A stretch of DNA of 64,000 nucleotides from Alphaproteobacteria bacterium (GCA_017307375.1 JAFKFH010000010.1:1-64000), one strand, 5' to 3'; shown: positions 54,354-62,889, numbered from the stretch's first letter. Numbers and translations: made by a program. Notes: generated from the letters alone by a model not told the origin.

Positions 54354-56714
54354 ATGACGTCGTTCTCCACCCAGCCACAGTCGTTCTTTCTCGATTCGAT
54401 CCAGGCGCTGCAGGCGTGGACTCCGGCCACGCAACCCTATGACGCCTTCAACATCGGGCAAGTCCCCCTGCAGCCACGTCCGGCGGCATCTCGCCCCCTG
54501 GTCATGGACGGCAACGACTTCAAGGGCGGCTACGTCAATCCCGGCGACCTGTACCCGCAGGGCGTCGCCAATCTCGACACCTACAATTTCACCTACTGGC
54601 AGTATCTCGACAGCTTCTACTATTTTGCCCACCGCCGTGTCGCCATCCCCACGGCGTGGTGGATCAATGCCGGACACCTCAACGGCGTGCCGGTCATGGG
54701 CACGGTCGACTTCGAGGGCAACAGCCAGGGCGAACTCGGCACCATGCTCGGTGCCGGCAGCAGTCAATATATTGCCCAGCTTGCCAGCCTTGCCCGACAC
54801 TACAACTTCGACGGCTGGTTCTTCAACGTCGAGACTTCGCTGCCAGCCGGAACCACCGCCGCCATGCTGGCATCGTTTCTCACCGCCCTCGACACCAGGC
54901 TCAAGGCAAACAATCCCAATGCGCTGGTGATCTGGTACGATGCGGTCGACTGCAACGGCAATGTCAATTATCAAAACTGTCTCAATCAGAAGAACAATAT
55001 CTACTTCGAGGCTTGCGACGGGATCTTCCCGAACTATTGGTGGTTTCCCGACGGCACCGGCCTGCTGCAGACATCGATCAGCACGGCTCAGGGAGACGGC
55101 AGGTCGCCTCTGGCCGTCTACTCCGGCGTCTATGTCTGGGCAGCGCAGACACAGTACCAACCCGGAAATACCGATCCAGGCAACGATGCCGTCGCGGCCG
55201 TAGGCGCCTGCGTCGATGCAGGCACATCGGTCGGCCTGTTCGCCCCGGGTTGGACTTTCGAAACCGCGACCGGCACCTGGCCGTCGGCCGCCCATCACCA
55301 GGCCTACGAGACCAAGGATACCAGCCTCTGGACCGCTAACACCGCCGGATATAACAGCGGTGCAGCCGCCGGACAGGATTGCATTGCAGAGTATATTCCT
55401 GAACGGATCATACCCGGCGGCCTGCCCTTCGCCACCAATTTCGACCGTGGCTGCGGTACCAACTTCGTCGTACGCGGCACTCAAGCCGGCACGACGGCAT
55501 GGAGCAATCTGAGCCTGCAGGGTCTGCAGCCGACCTACCGGTTCTGGTCTCTGGCAGGCAGTGCGTCCTCGCTGTCGATGACCTACGCCTATGGCAACGG
55601 CTATGACGGTGGCGCCAGCCTGGTCGTTCAGGGAGCCGACGCGGCCGCCAGTGACACGGCAAATTTCCGCCTCTTCGACCTGCAGGCCCCGGCCACGGGT
55701 TCGACGATCATTCAAGTCATCTTCAAGCCGCAAGGCACGCCATTCCCCGGCATCCAGGTCACCCTCGTCTTCAGCGACACGTCGAGCTACACGACGACGA
55801 GTGCCGCAAGCCCGCTCGGTCAGAGCGGGTGGCTGGCCATGACCGAAACGACGACGGGAATCACCGGCAAGACCGTTACCCAGATCGTCCTGGCCGTCGG
55901 TCCGTCGAGCAACGGCAACCCGCCCGGCACTTCCTACGGCGCCGTCATCGGTCAGGTATCGCTGGTGCCGGCCGATGCCGCGCCGCCGGCCGCGGTCCAG
56001 GACCTCGCGGTACAGCCGATCTATGCCGACGCCGCCACCCAGGGTGCGCTGCTGAGCTGGAGCTATCCGACCGGCGCGGCGCGCTTCTTCGATATCTGGC
56101 GTACGGACGGCGCCACGCCTGCATGGCTGATGCGCGTCTCCGCCAACGCCGCGTGGATCGGAAATCTGGGCCCGATCGGCGGCCCGCTGTCGGCCAGCTT
56201 TGCCGTCCAGCCCGTCGACTACAGCCTGACGCCGCAGGCGCTGGCCGGCGCGGCGACGGTATCGCTGTCGGTCTCGCCGACGAGCTTCAACGACGGGCCG
56301 ACAATCGCCCTGGTCGGCATGCCGCCGATCACGGCGCTGACGATCATGTCGGGCGACATATTGAACGCCGTCCAGGCGACCAACGGCACCTATGCGCTGC
56401 CCCAGCACGGCGATACCAGCGGGGGCAGCAACAGCATCACCCTGCAGGCGGGCGAGACCGTGACGGGGGCGACGATTACCACCGGCATGTGGTTCGGCCG
56501 CAGCTGCGTGGCGCAGCTCAGCCTGACGACCTCGCAAGGCCGCAGCCTCGGCCCCTACGGCACGATGGCAAACGTCACCGCCGCCCAGTCGACGAGCTAC
56601 ACCGCCCCGGCCGGTCAGGGCATCGTCGCCTTCAGCGGCACGCTGGTGAACGTCCCGCTCGCCAGCGGCCCGGCGGTCAACATCGTCCAGACCCTGATGC
56701 CGGCCTTCGGCTGA
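54354..56714 (+). CDS. GH85 endo-beta-N-acetylglucosaminidase with C-terminal Fn3-like and jacalin-like domains
   Basis: 786-residue enzyme predicted to cut the chitobiose core of N-glycans. The GH85 barrel holds the catalytic motif NFDGWFFNVET (Glu near residue 160) and the VIWYDAV...DGIFPNYWWF region typical of ENGases. A beta-sandwich follows (about 350-540), then an Fn3-like stretch (VQDLAVQPIYADAATQGALLSW) and a jacalin-like lectin domain (last 150 residues: LTIMSGDILNAVQ, ITLQAGETVTGA, LSLTTSQGRSLGPYG). GGAGG precedes ATG 54354. There is no signal peptide, unusual for GH85. More AT-rich codons than neighbours and its rarity in this group suggest horizontal acquisition. Confidence 0.82.
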   Translation: MTSFSTQPQSFFLDSIQALQAWTPATQPYDAFNIGQVPLQPRPAASRPLVMDGNDFKGGYVNPGDLYPQGVANLDTYNFTYWQYLDSFYYFAHRRVAIPTAWWINAGHLNGVPVMGTVDFEGNSQGELGTMLGAGSSQYIAQLASLARHYNFDGWFFNVETSLPAGTTAAMLASFLTALDTRLKANNPNALVIWYDAVDCNGNVNYQNCLNQKNNIYFEACDGIFPNYWWFPDGTGLLQTSISTAQGDGRSPLAVYSGVYVWAAQTQYQPGNTDPGNDAVAAVGACVDAGTSVGLFAPGWTFETATGTWPSAAHHQAYETKDTSLWTANTAGYNSGAAAGQDCIAEYIPERIIPGGLPFATNFDRGCGTNFVVRGTQAGTTAWSNLSLQGLQPTYRFWSLAGSASSLSMTYAYGNGYDGGASLVVQGADAAASDTANFRLFDLQAPATGSTIIQVIFKPQGTPFPGIQVTLVFSDTSSYTTTSAASPLGQSGWLAMTETTTGITGKTVTQIVLAVGPSSNGNPPGTSYGAVIGQVSLVPADAAPPAAVQDLAVQPIYADAATQGALLSWSYPTGAARFFDIWRTDGATPAWLMRVSANAAWIGNLGPIGGPLSASFAVQPVDYSLTPQALAGAATVSLSVSPTSFNDGPTIALVGMPPITALTIMSGDILNAVQATNGTYALPQHGDTSGGSNSITLQAGETVTGATITTGMWFGRSCVAQLSLTTSQGRSLGPYGTMANVTAAQSTSYTAPAGQGIVAFSGTLVNVPLASGPAVNIVQTLMPAFG

Positions 56715-56811
56715 CAGCTCCGTCCGGCGCAGGCGTGGCGATGGACTCGGGCGGTCCAACCCGCGATAATCGCAGTCATGGTCGCGCCGCGCCGGCGCAG
56801 GGGAGACGACG

Positions 56812-57027
56812 ATGGCAAAGTGGTTCAGGAAGCGCACCGTCGGCTATGGCGTTTCGCCGCAGGGTGCCGGCGGCTGGCTCGTGACGCTGGTCTATGTCTT
56901 GGCGCTGGTCGGCATCGCAGCGGTCTACTCGCCGGCCACCGCCGCGACCCCGTTCCTGATCGGGATCGTCGCCGCCAGCGTGGTCTATGGCATCGTCATC
57001 TTCGCCACGCTCGACCGTGACGGCTGA
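56812..57027 (+). CDS. Small two-helix membrane protein
   Basis: 71-residue protein with two hydrophobic helices (WLVTLVYVLALVGIAAVYSP and LIGIVAASVVYGIVIFATL), a basic N-terminus and no recognised family. AGGGGAGA precedes the ATG. Its last codons overlap the start region of the MetX-like gene by about 11 bp, suggesting co-translation. Function unknown. Confidence 0.65.
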   Translation: MAKWFRKRTVGYGVSPQGAGGWLVTLVYVLALVGIAAVYSPATAATPFLIGIVAASVVYGIVIFATLDRDG

Positions 57028-58132
57028 CGACGGCGCGCTGCGGCGCACCACCGGCGTCGCCGCCTTCCCCGGACCGCTGTCGCTCGCCGGCGGCGGGATC
57101 CTGACGGGTTTCGCGATCGCCTACGAGACCTACGGCACGCTGTCGCCGGCACGCGACAACGCGATCCTGGTCTGCCACGGCCTGACCTCGAGCCAGAATG
57201 CGGCGGGCCGCGACCCCGCCTCGACCCGGCCCGGCTGGTGGGAGATCGCGATCGGCCCGGGCCGGATGCTCGATACCGACCGATGGTTCGTCGTCTGCTC
57301 GAACGTGCTGGGCGGATCGGCCGGCTCGACCGCGCCGCGCTCGATCGATCCGGCCACCGGACGCCGCTGGGGCCTGCGCTTTCCGATCGTGACCATCGCC
57401 GACATGGTCGATGCCCAGGCGGCCCTCACCGACCAGCTCGGCATCGACTGCTGGCAGGCGGTGATCGGCGGCTGCATGGGCGGCTTCCAGGTCTATGAAT
57501 GGTCCCGCCGTCACCCCCGGCGGCTGCGCCAGGGCATCGCGATTTCGGCAACGCCCGCCACCTCGGCCTACACGATCGCGCTGTGGGAAGTGATGCGGCA
57601 GGCAATCTACGCCGATCCGGCCTTCGCCGGCGGCGACTATACCGACGACAGGCCGCCGCTGGCCGGCCTCGGGCTCTCCGGCATGATCGGGGCGGTGCTG
57701 TGGCTCGACCGCGACACGCTCGCGACCAAGTATGGCCGCAAGCCGGCCATGCCTGACGCGCCGCTCGGCCGCACCCTCGCCCCGGAATTCGCGGTGGAGC
57801 GCTTCCTGGCCGATATCCGCGGCAACGCGCATGCGCGGTTCGATCCGAACTCGCTGATCTACCTGACCAAGGCCGTCGACCTGTTCGATCTGGGCCATGG
57901 CCATGCCAGCCTGGGAGACGCGATTGCGACGATCGCCGCCCGCATGCTGCTCGTCTCCTACGCGTCCGACTGGCGCTATCCCGCCGCCGAAATCGAGGAT
58001 CTTGCCGCCGTCATGCGCGCGCGCGGCATCGATGCCCGCTATGCGGCGCTGGACAGCCATATCGGCCACGGCGCCTTCCAGTTCGACGTCTCGGCGCTGA
58101 GCCCCGTGGTCGCCGATTTCCTGGGGCGCTGA
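57017..58132 (+). CDS. MetX-like alpha/beta-hydrolase acyltransferase with Cys nucleophile
   Basis: 371-residue protein with the homoserine O-acetyltransferase (MetX) layout: AYETYGTLSPARDNAILVCHGLT, the substrate loop CSNVLGGSAGSTAPRSIDP, RFPIVTIADMVDAQ, and triad members Asp in SYASDWRYP and His in DSHIGHGAFQ. The nucleophile elbow is GGCMGG, with Cys where MetX enzymes have Ser (GGSMGG). Start is uncertain: GTG 57017 is chosen because it overlaps the upstream small protein's stop; ATG 56987 is possible. Convergent with the RiPP cluster. May be an acyltransferase for another substrate. Confidence 0.75.
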   Translation: MTADDGALRRTTGVAAFPGPLSLAGGGILTGFAIAYETYGTLSPARDNAILVCHGLTSSQNAAGRDPASTRPGWWEIAIGPGRMLDTDRWFVVCSNVLGGSAGSTAPRSIDPATGRRWGLRFPIVTIADMVDAQAALTDQLGIDCWQAVIGGCMGGFQVYEWSRRHPRRLRQGIAISATPATSAYTIALWEVMRQAIYADPAFAGGDYTDDRPPLAGLGLSGMIGAVLWLDRDTLATKYGRKPAMPDAPLGRTLAPEFAVERFLADIRGNAHARFDPNSLIYLTKAVDLFDLGHGHASLGDAIATIAARMLLVSYASDWRYPAAEIEDLAAVMRARGIDARYAALDSHIGHGAFQFDVSALSPVVADFLGR

Positions 58133-58135
58133 CGG

Positions 58136-58615
58136 TCAGGGGCGCAGGAAATCCAGCAGCAGCACCGCACGTGCCGATGCGCCGCGGTTCCACGCGGAAT
58201 GGCGGCCGGTGTCGTCGAACACCATTACCTCGCCCTCGCCCCAACACCGGGTCTCGCCTTCGACCATCAGTCCGCAGTCGGCCGGCACGACCAGACCGAG
58301 GTGGCAGCGCAGCACCCGGCCGGTATAGCCGACATGGGGCAGGATTTCCGTCCCCGCTCCCATCACGCTGAAGCCCGCGGTGGTCAGGCCCGGCACCGCC
58401 TCGACCGCCGCGGCCGACCGCGGGCAGCGCGCGCAGTTCTCGTCCATGCGGTGGCCGAAGCCGTACAGGCCAAAAACCCGCCATTCGCCGGTGTAGATCG
58501 GCTCGTGCCAGGGCAGGAAATCATCGGGCCGCAGCGCCTCGAACTCGGCGCGCACCGCCGCATAGGCCCGCGCCAGCGCCGCGGTCCACGGATAGTCGGC
58601 GGGATCGAAGAACAT
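58136..58615 (-). CDS. Aspartyl/asparaginyl beta-hydroxylase-like oxygenase in RiPP cluster
   Basis: 159-residue jelly-roll protein of the PF05118 family. The Fe-binding His is in LPHVGYTGRVLRCHLGLVVP, and the distal HSAWNR supplies His and the 2-oxoglutarate-binding Arg. EGEVMVFDDTGRHSAWN is the family signature. Last gene of the minus-strand RiPP operon, 12 nt after the radical SAM gene. It could hydroxylate Asp/Asn or Gln/Glu side chains of the precursor; the core has Gln, Asn and Glu residues. Confidence 0.8.
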   Translation of the reverse strand: MFFDPADYPWTAALARAYAAVRAEFEALRPDDFLPWHEPIYTGEWRVFGLYGFGHRMDENCARCPRSAAAVEAVPGLTTAGFSVMGAGTEILPHVGYTGRVLRCHLGLVVPADCGLMVEGETRCWGEGEVMVFDDTGRHSAWNRGASARAVLLLDFLRP

Positions 58616-58627
58616 GTCCCGATGGTC

Positions 58628-60592
58628 CTATTCGGCGGCTTCCGCCTCGGGCCGTGCCGCACCCGGGCCGGCCCAGACCCGGCCGAGCGGATTGTCCTCG
58701 GCCGTCGGCATCGGCGCGGGATCCTCCAGCACCAGCCCGACCAGGCGGCCGTCGAGCTCGACGATCAGACCGAGCGTCAGCAGCCGTTCCAGCGCACCGG
58801 CGCGCGCCATGTCCCCGAGATCGGGGGTCAGGGCTGCGAGTTGCGCCCGCGGCGGGCCTTCGGCGCAGGCATCGAGCACTGTCAGCTCGATCGCATCGAG
58901 GACATGACGGCCGGCGGTCGGCACCAGCCTTGCGTCAACCACCTCGCCGCCGATCTCGCCGCGGATCAGATCGAGCCGGGCGCCGCGGCCCAGGCGATGC
59001 CAGTCCGACAGCCGCCGCGATAGTTCGTTGACGCCCGGCCGCCCGGGCATCTCGCCCGAGAACAGCGATCGGTCGGCCGAATCCTCGCCCTCGTTCTCGA
59101 AGAAATAGGCGAGACCGGCGAGTTGGTCGGGCGGCAGCGGATAGACATGGGCATAGAGCGGTGCCGGCGTCAGCTTGAGGCCGAAACGCTCGGACTGCGT
59201 CTGGTGCGGGCTGAAGCGATCGTAGCGCAGCCTTGCGATGCCGCCGCCTTCGAGATGGGTCAGATAGGGGACCAGTTCGGCCATCGCCGCGTACCAGGCA
59301 TCGTCCTCGCCGGGGAAGCCGGCAATGACGGTCCACATCGCATGGATGCCGTATTGGCGGCACCATTTCAGCAGCATCACGTTCTGGGCAGCCGTCACCC
59401 CCTTGCCCATCAGCTTCAGCGTCCCGCTGTTGAGCGATTCGATGCCCGGCTGGATCCAGCGCACCCCGGCCTTGGCCAGCGCCGCGATCTGCTCACGCTT
59501 CAGGTTCGACTTGGTCTCGTAGAAGATCTTCAGCGGCGGGGCGGCCGCGCCCAGCTCGGGAATGAGGCTGCGGAAATAGGTCATGTCGAGGATGTTGTCG
59601 ACCATCTCGATGCGGTCGATGCCCCAGCGGGCCACGGCGGCATCCATCTCCGCGCGCGCCTGATCGGCTGGCTTGGTGCGGAAGTTCATGCCGCCACCGT
59701 TCAGGCCGCAGAACGTGCAATGGCTGCGCTGGCCCCACCAGCAGCCGCGCGAGCTTTCCAGCGGAATCGACGGACGCACGCGCTCGGCCCATGGAATTGT
59801 CGCCAGTTCCGCGAAATAGTCGTCGTATTCGGGCATCGGTACCTGGCGCATGTCTTCGACCGTCGCCCGCGGCCGCCCGTCGCCGGCATCGCGCCGCGGA
59901 TAGCCGGCCACGCGATGCACCGGGGCGAAGACGCCTTCGGGCCAGGCTTCCGCCGGGGCGTCGAGCCCGCCTCCGAGCAGCGCCTCGATCAGCGGCACGA
60001 CCAGCAGGTCGGCTTCGCCGGAGACGACCGCGTCGACCCAGGGAAAATTGCGATGGGTGGTCACGCCCATCTCGCCCTCGCAATTGGCGCCGCCGATCAG
60101 GGTGATGATCGACGGGTCGGCTGCCTTGAGACGGCGCAACAGCGCCAGCGAGGCGACATGCTGGTTGAACATCGAGGTGCAGCCGACGATGCGCGGCTTA
60201 AGCGCCAGAATGCGCTCGACCTCGGCATCGAGAAACCAGCTGGCCTGCAGCCGGCGATAGAACAGCAGGCTGCGGGCCCATTGCACGCCCGCACGGCGGA
60301 AGCGCACGTTGCGTTCGGTGAAACCGGCGATGAAGGCTTCGTCGTCGGAGGCGGCGTCGGGAAAGGCATGAGGGGCGAACAGCCAGTCGGTCAGCAGGTC
60401 TTCCGACCGGCTGCGCTCGAGCCACTGATGCTCGTCGAGGCCGATCTCCTCGGCCCAGCGCAGATTCGAATGCACGGCCCTGACCGTGATGCCGCGCGGC
60501 AGCAGCGCCGCCTTGAGCAGACCCAGCGCGATCGACGGGCGCTCGACCGGCGACTGGGGCATGTTGACGAGGCAGACGTCCAGACGGTCCAT
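58628..60592 (-). CDS. B12-binding radical SAM RiPP C-methyltransferase-type protein
   Basis: 654-residue enzyme of the ribosomal-peptide-maturation radical SAM protein 1 type. An N-terminal cobalamin-binding Rossmann domain (about 70-200) has VVSGEADLLVVPLIEALL. The Fe-S cluster cysteines lie in CWWGQRSHCTFCGLNGG near residues 280-295, a C-x7-C-x2-C spacing rather than C-x3-C-x2-C. YETKSNLKREQI and WIQPGIESLNSGTLKLMGKG are radical SAM barrel segments. GAGGAA precedes ATG 60592. Relatives methylate unactivated carbons in RiPPs such as polytheonamide. Acts on the neighbouring precursor by inference. Confidence 0.85.
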   Translation of the reverse strand: MDRLDVCLVNMPQSPVERPSIALGLLKAALLPRGITVRAVHSNLRWAEEIGLDEHQWLERSRSEDLLTDWLFAPHAFPDAASDDEAFIAGFTERNVRFRRAGVQWARSLLFYRRLQASWFLDAEVERILALKPRIVGCTSMFNQHVASLALLRRLKAADPSIITLIGGANCEGEMGVTTHRNFPWVDAVVSGEADLLVVPLIEALLGGGLDAPAEAWPEGVFAPVHRVAGYPRRDAGDGRPRATVEDMRQVPMPEYDDYFAELATIPWAERVRPSIPLESSRGCWWGQRSHCTFCGLNGGGMNFRTKPADQARAEMDAAVARWGIDRIEMVDNILDMTYFRSLIPELGAAAPPLKIFYETKSNLKREQIAALAKAGVRWIQPGIESLNSGTLKLMGKGVTAAQNVMLLKWCRQYGIHAMWTVIAGFPGEDDAWYAAMAELVPYLTHLEGGGIARLRYDRFSPHQTQSERFGLKLTPAPLYAHVYPLPPDQLAGLAYFFENEGEDSADRSLFSGEMPGRPGVNELSRRLSDWHRLGRGARLDLIRGEIGGEVVDARLVPTAGRHVLDAIELTVLDACAEGPPRAQLAALTPDLGDMARAGALERLLTLGLIVELDGRLVGLVLEDPAPMPTAEDNPLGRVWAGPGAARPEAEAAE

Positions 60593-60598
60593 GGTTCC

Positions 60599-61579
60599 TC
60601 ACGCGGCAGGCGCCGGCGACGGCCGGGGCCGGTCGCCGGAATCGGGAATGACGGGTGGATCGGTCAGCGGCCGGTAATGCGATCGCAGCGCGCCCCGGTG
60701 GACGCAGGCACGCTGCGATGCGATCCGGCGCAGGAAAAGCTGGGCCATGCCATCATGCGTCGGCGGCACGGTAAAGCGCACGAACCGCGCCCCCGCCGCG
60801 CCCGAACGCCGGACATACTCGTGATAGAGCGGAATGATCGGCGCCAGCGCCCGCAGGGCGGGGTCGGCATAGGAGACCGGCGACAGCGTCGTATCCGGCG
60901 ATTGCCGCTCGGCCAGCACCCAGGCGACCAGCCGATCGCCGCGCAGCAGCGCCAGGCTCAGGGCCTGCTGCCGCTCGGGCAGCACCCGCGGCGGCCGCAG
61001 GTCCCGCGGGATCCAGTCGTCAGGGCCGCCTGCCGCCGGCAGCGTGTCGTAGGCCCCCTCCGGCAGATCGGCGTAGGAGATCATCCGGAAATCGGTGCCG
61101 AGCCGGTTCAGGCTGAGCCAGGGCACCTGCAGCGACAATGCGATGTCGAGGACGCAGACATGCTGGGGTTGTCGCCATTCCGCGAAGCCGAGGCGGGCGG
61201 CCAAGGCCGTCCAGGCCGGATTGTCGCCGTCGTCGACCCAGGCGACCACGGCGCCGAGTGCGCCCCGACGGGCAAATTCGGCCAGCAGCGCCTCTGCCAC
61301 CGTGCGCCCGAGGCCCTGGCCCTGCCAGAGATCGGTCACGACGACCGACAGAATCTCGGCATATCGACCGACGATCACGCCGAGCGCCATTGCGGCCGGC
61401 GCGCCGAGGATATCGACGCCATAGGCGAAGGCACCTTGAGCCTCCGGCATCGCCAGGTATCGGTGATATCGCGGATAGGTAAGGCCCGCATAGCGTGCCC
61501 GCTCGTCCGGGCCGAGCCGGACGGCGGTGAAGGCGGCGAAAGCGGCAGGTGCGGCCGCGGTCACCAGTAGACCCGCCAT
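60599..61579 (-). CDS. Two-domain GNAT-family protein in RiPP cluster
   Basis: 326-residue protein. The N-terminal GNAT domain shows the acetyl-CoA loop VVTDLWQGQGLGRTVAEALL near residues 75-95 and WVDDGDNPAWTALAARLGF. The second half (170-310) looks like a degenerate GNAT copy. Overlaps the 2OG-type gene by 19 bp and precedes the radical SAM gene by 6 nt. May acetylate the peptide or an intermediate, or act in self-protection; neither is shown. Confidence 0.7.
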   Translation of the reverse strand: MAGLLVTAAAPAAFAAFTAVRLGPDERARYAGLTYPRYHRYLAMPEAQGAFAYGVDILGAPAAMALGVIVGRYAEILSVVVTDLWQGQGLGRTVAEALLAEFARRGALGAVVAWVDDGDNPAWTALAARLGFAEWRQPQHVCVLDIALSLQVPWLSLNRLGTDFRMISYADLPEGAYDTLPAAGGPDDWIPRDLRPPRVLPERQQALSLALLRGDRLVAWVLAERQSPDTTLSPVSYADPALRALAPIIPLYHEYVRRSGAAGARFVRFTVPPTHDGMAQLFLRRIASQRACVHRGALRSHYRPLTDPPVIPDSGDRPRPSPAPAA

Positions 61580-62352
61580 GTCGCACCGATTCTGACCGCG
61601 TGCCCCTGGAGGGTGATGCGATCGCCCGCGGCCGTCGGCATCAGCACCGCCTGATGCGGCGTCAGACCGTCATGGACGATCAGTTCGCCCGGGCGGTAAT
61701 CGATCTGGCGGCTGGGCTGCGTCGGCCCGTCCGGCCACAGCCGCAGGCCAGAACCGGCCGGCTGCCTGAGCGGCAGGGTGAAGGTCAGGACATCATCTTC
61801 GCCGGGCAGGGTATCGCCGGGCCAGTCGAGCAGCTGGTACTGCCGGTCGGTATGCACACTCGCGACGTCGAAGGCAAAGAACGGGGAGGCGCGGTAGACG
61901 TGAAAGCCGGGGCGGGCGTGACCGGGGTCTGGATCCAGCACCACCGTCGCGCCGAGCAGTTCACCCAGGCCGTCGCAGAGCCGCGCATAGCAGGCGGCGA
62001 ACCCGTCGTCGAGCAGCGGGTTGGCTGCAGCCGCGCGTGTCTTGTAGAGCGCGCGCCCCGCCGGCATGTCGAGATAGGCAGCAGCCCCCAGCGTATAGAA
62101 CGGGGCCAGCGGATGACGATCGATCCAGTGCGCCGCCAGGCCGTCGACACGGGCGGCAAGCACATCGCATTCCCGGGGATTGAGCAGGCGCAACCGCCGC
62201 GGCACCGCATTCGGGCGGCCGGCAGGCACGGCGTTGCCTGGCATCCGGGGCGCTTCGATCACCATGTCCATGCTGAAATCCGCGCCAAGCCGGCACTGTC
62301 CGGGCGGGGCAGGGATGCCGGTACGGCCGGCATCCCCCCATTCCCGCACCAT
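61561..62352 (-). CDS. 2OG/Fe(II)-type oxygenase in RiPP cluster
   Basis: 263-residue protein resembling prolyl-hydroxylase-like oxygenases. Fe ligands may be His-x-Asp in VASVHTDRQYQLL and His in IVHDGLTPHQAVLM, followed by the Arg in DRITLQGHAVR. Start: ATG 62352 has AGGG 9 nt upstream; a shorter form from 62271 is possible. It is 46 bp downstream of the precursor gene. Likely hydroxylates the precursor peptide (inference). Confidence 0.65.
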   Translation of the reverse strand: MVREWGDAGRTGIPAPPGQCRLGADFSMDMVIEAPRMPGNAVPAGRPNAVPRRLRLLNPRECDVLAARVDGLAAHWIDRHPLAPFYTLGAAAYLDMPAGRALYKTRAAAANPLLDDGFAACYARLCDGLGELLGATVVLDPDPGHARPGFHVYRASPFFAFDVASVHTDRQYQLLDWPGDTLPGEDDVLTFTLPLRQPAGSGLRLWPDGPTQPSRQIDYRPGELIVHDGLTPHQAVLMPTAAGDRITLQGHAVRIGATWRVYW

Positions 62353-62398
62353 GGCCGATGCCCTGGGTTCAACAGCATACCGCGGGCATCGGACGCGA

Positions 62399-62749
62399 TC
62401 AGGTCAGGACGATCACGGCCACCGCCGCGGCGGCCACTTCCGCCGCGCCGGCGGCGGTGGTGGCAACCTCGGCTTCCTGCACGGCGGTCGTGACGACCTC
62501 GGCAGTCTGGACCGTGTTGGTCTGGGTGACCGAGCTGCCCTTGCCGCCGGCGACCTGCGACAGCTGAACTTCGCTCAGCTTGGTCTGGGCCAGGGCGTGC
62601 TGGGCGTCGGCGACGGTGAAGTTATAACCCTTGGCGTTGGCCGCGCTGACCACGGCGCCGAGGTCGGTGCCGGCACCGGCGACGAGGCTGGCGAGCTCCG
62701 GGTTGGTCTTGCAGTCCGCGGCGAACCGCTTGATTTCGGCAGTGCTCAT
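62399..62749 (-). CDS. RiPP precursor peptide with Nif11-like leader
   Basis: 116-residue peptide. Residues 1-69 form a leader of the Nif11-like type: STAEIKRFAADCKTNPELAS, LGAVVSAANAKGYNFTVADAQHAL and LSEVQLSQVAGG with a double-Gly cleavage site (68-69). The 47-residue core after GG begins KGSSVTQTNT and is almost entirely Val, Thr, Ala with Gln/Glu, ending VIVLT; it has no Cys, Ser-rich or aromatic residues. AAAGG precedes the ATG at 8 nt. Placement between epimerase and tailoring genes makes it the substrate. Confidence 0.85.
   Translation of the reverse strand: MSTAEIKRFAADCKTNPELASLVAGAGTDLGAVVSAANAKGYNFTVADAQHALAQTKLSEVQLSQVAGGKGSSVTQTNTVQTAEVVTTAVQEAEVATTAAGAAEVAAAAVAVIVLT
62417..62506 (-). 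repeat. Three imperfect 10-residue repeats in the RiPP core
   Basis: Codons 82-111 of the precursor encode TAEVVTTAVQ, EAEVATTAAG and AAEVAAAAVA: each has the frame xAEV(V/A)(T/A)(T/A)A. The repeat suggests growth of the core by internal duplication and a periodic structure after modification. Confidence 0.7.
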
Positions 62750-62849
62750 CTTCGTACCTTTCTAGAGTTGGCTGGTCTCAAATCCTTACTACCGTCGCCG
62801 CCCGCGCCGCACCGGCCCGCAATGGCCCGGCGCGATCGGCAACCCCGTG

Positions 62850-62886
62850 CATGACGGTCGCAGGATTGAGCCTGGCGACCGTCATG
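62850..62886. other. Stem-loop between epimerase and precursor genes
   Basis: CATGACGGTCGC (62850-62861) and GCGACCGTCATG (62875-62886) are perfect 12-bp arms around a 13-nt loop, starting 4 nt after the epimerase stop. No T run follows on either strand, so it is more likely an mRNA processing/stability element, or a weak attenuator, than a full terminator. The rest of 62750-62849 contains the precursor ribosome-binding site and possibly its own promoter. Confidence 0.6.
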
Positions 62887-62889
62887 AAT

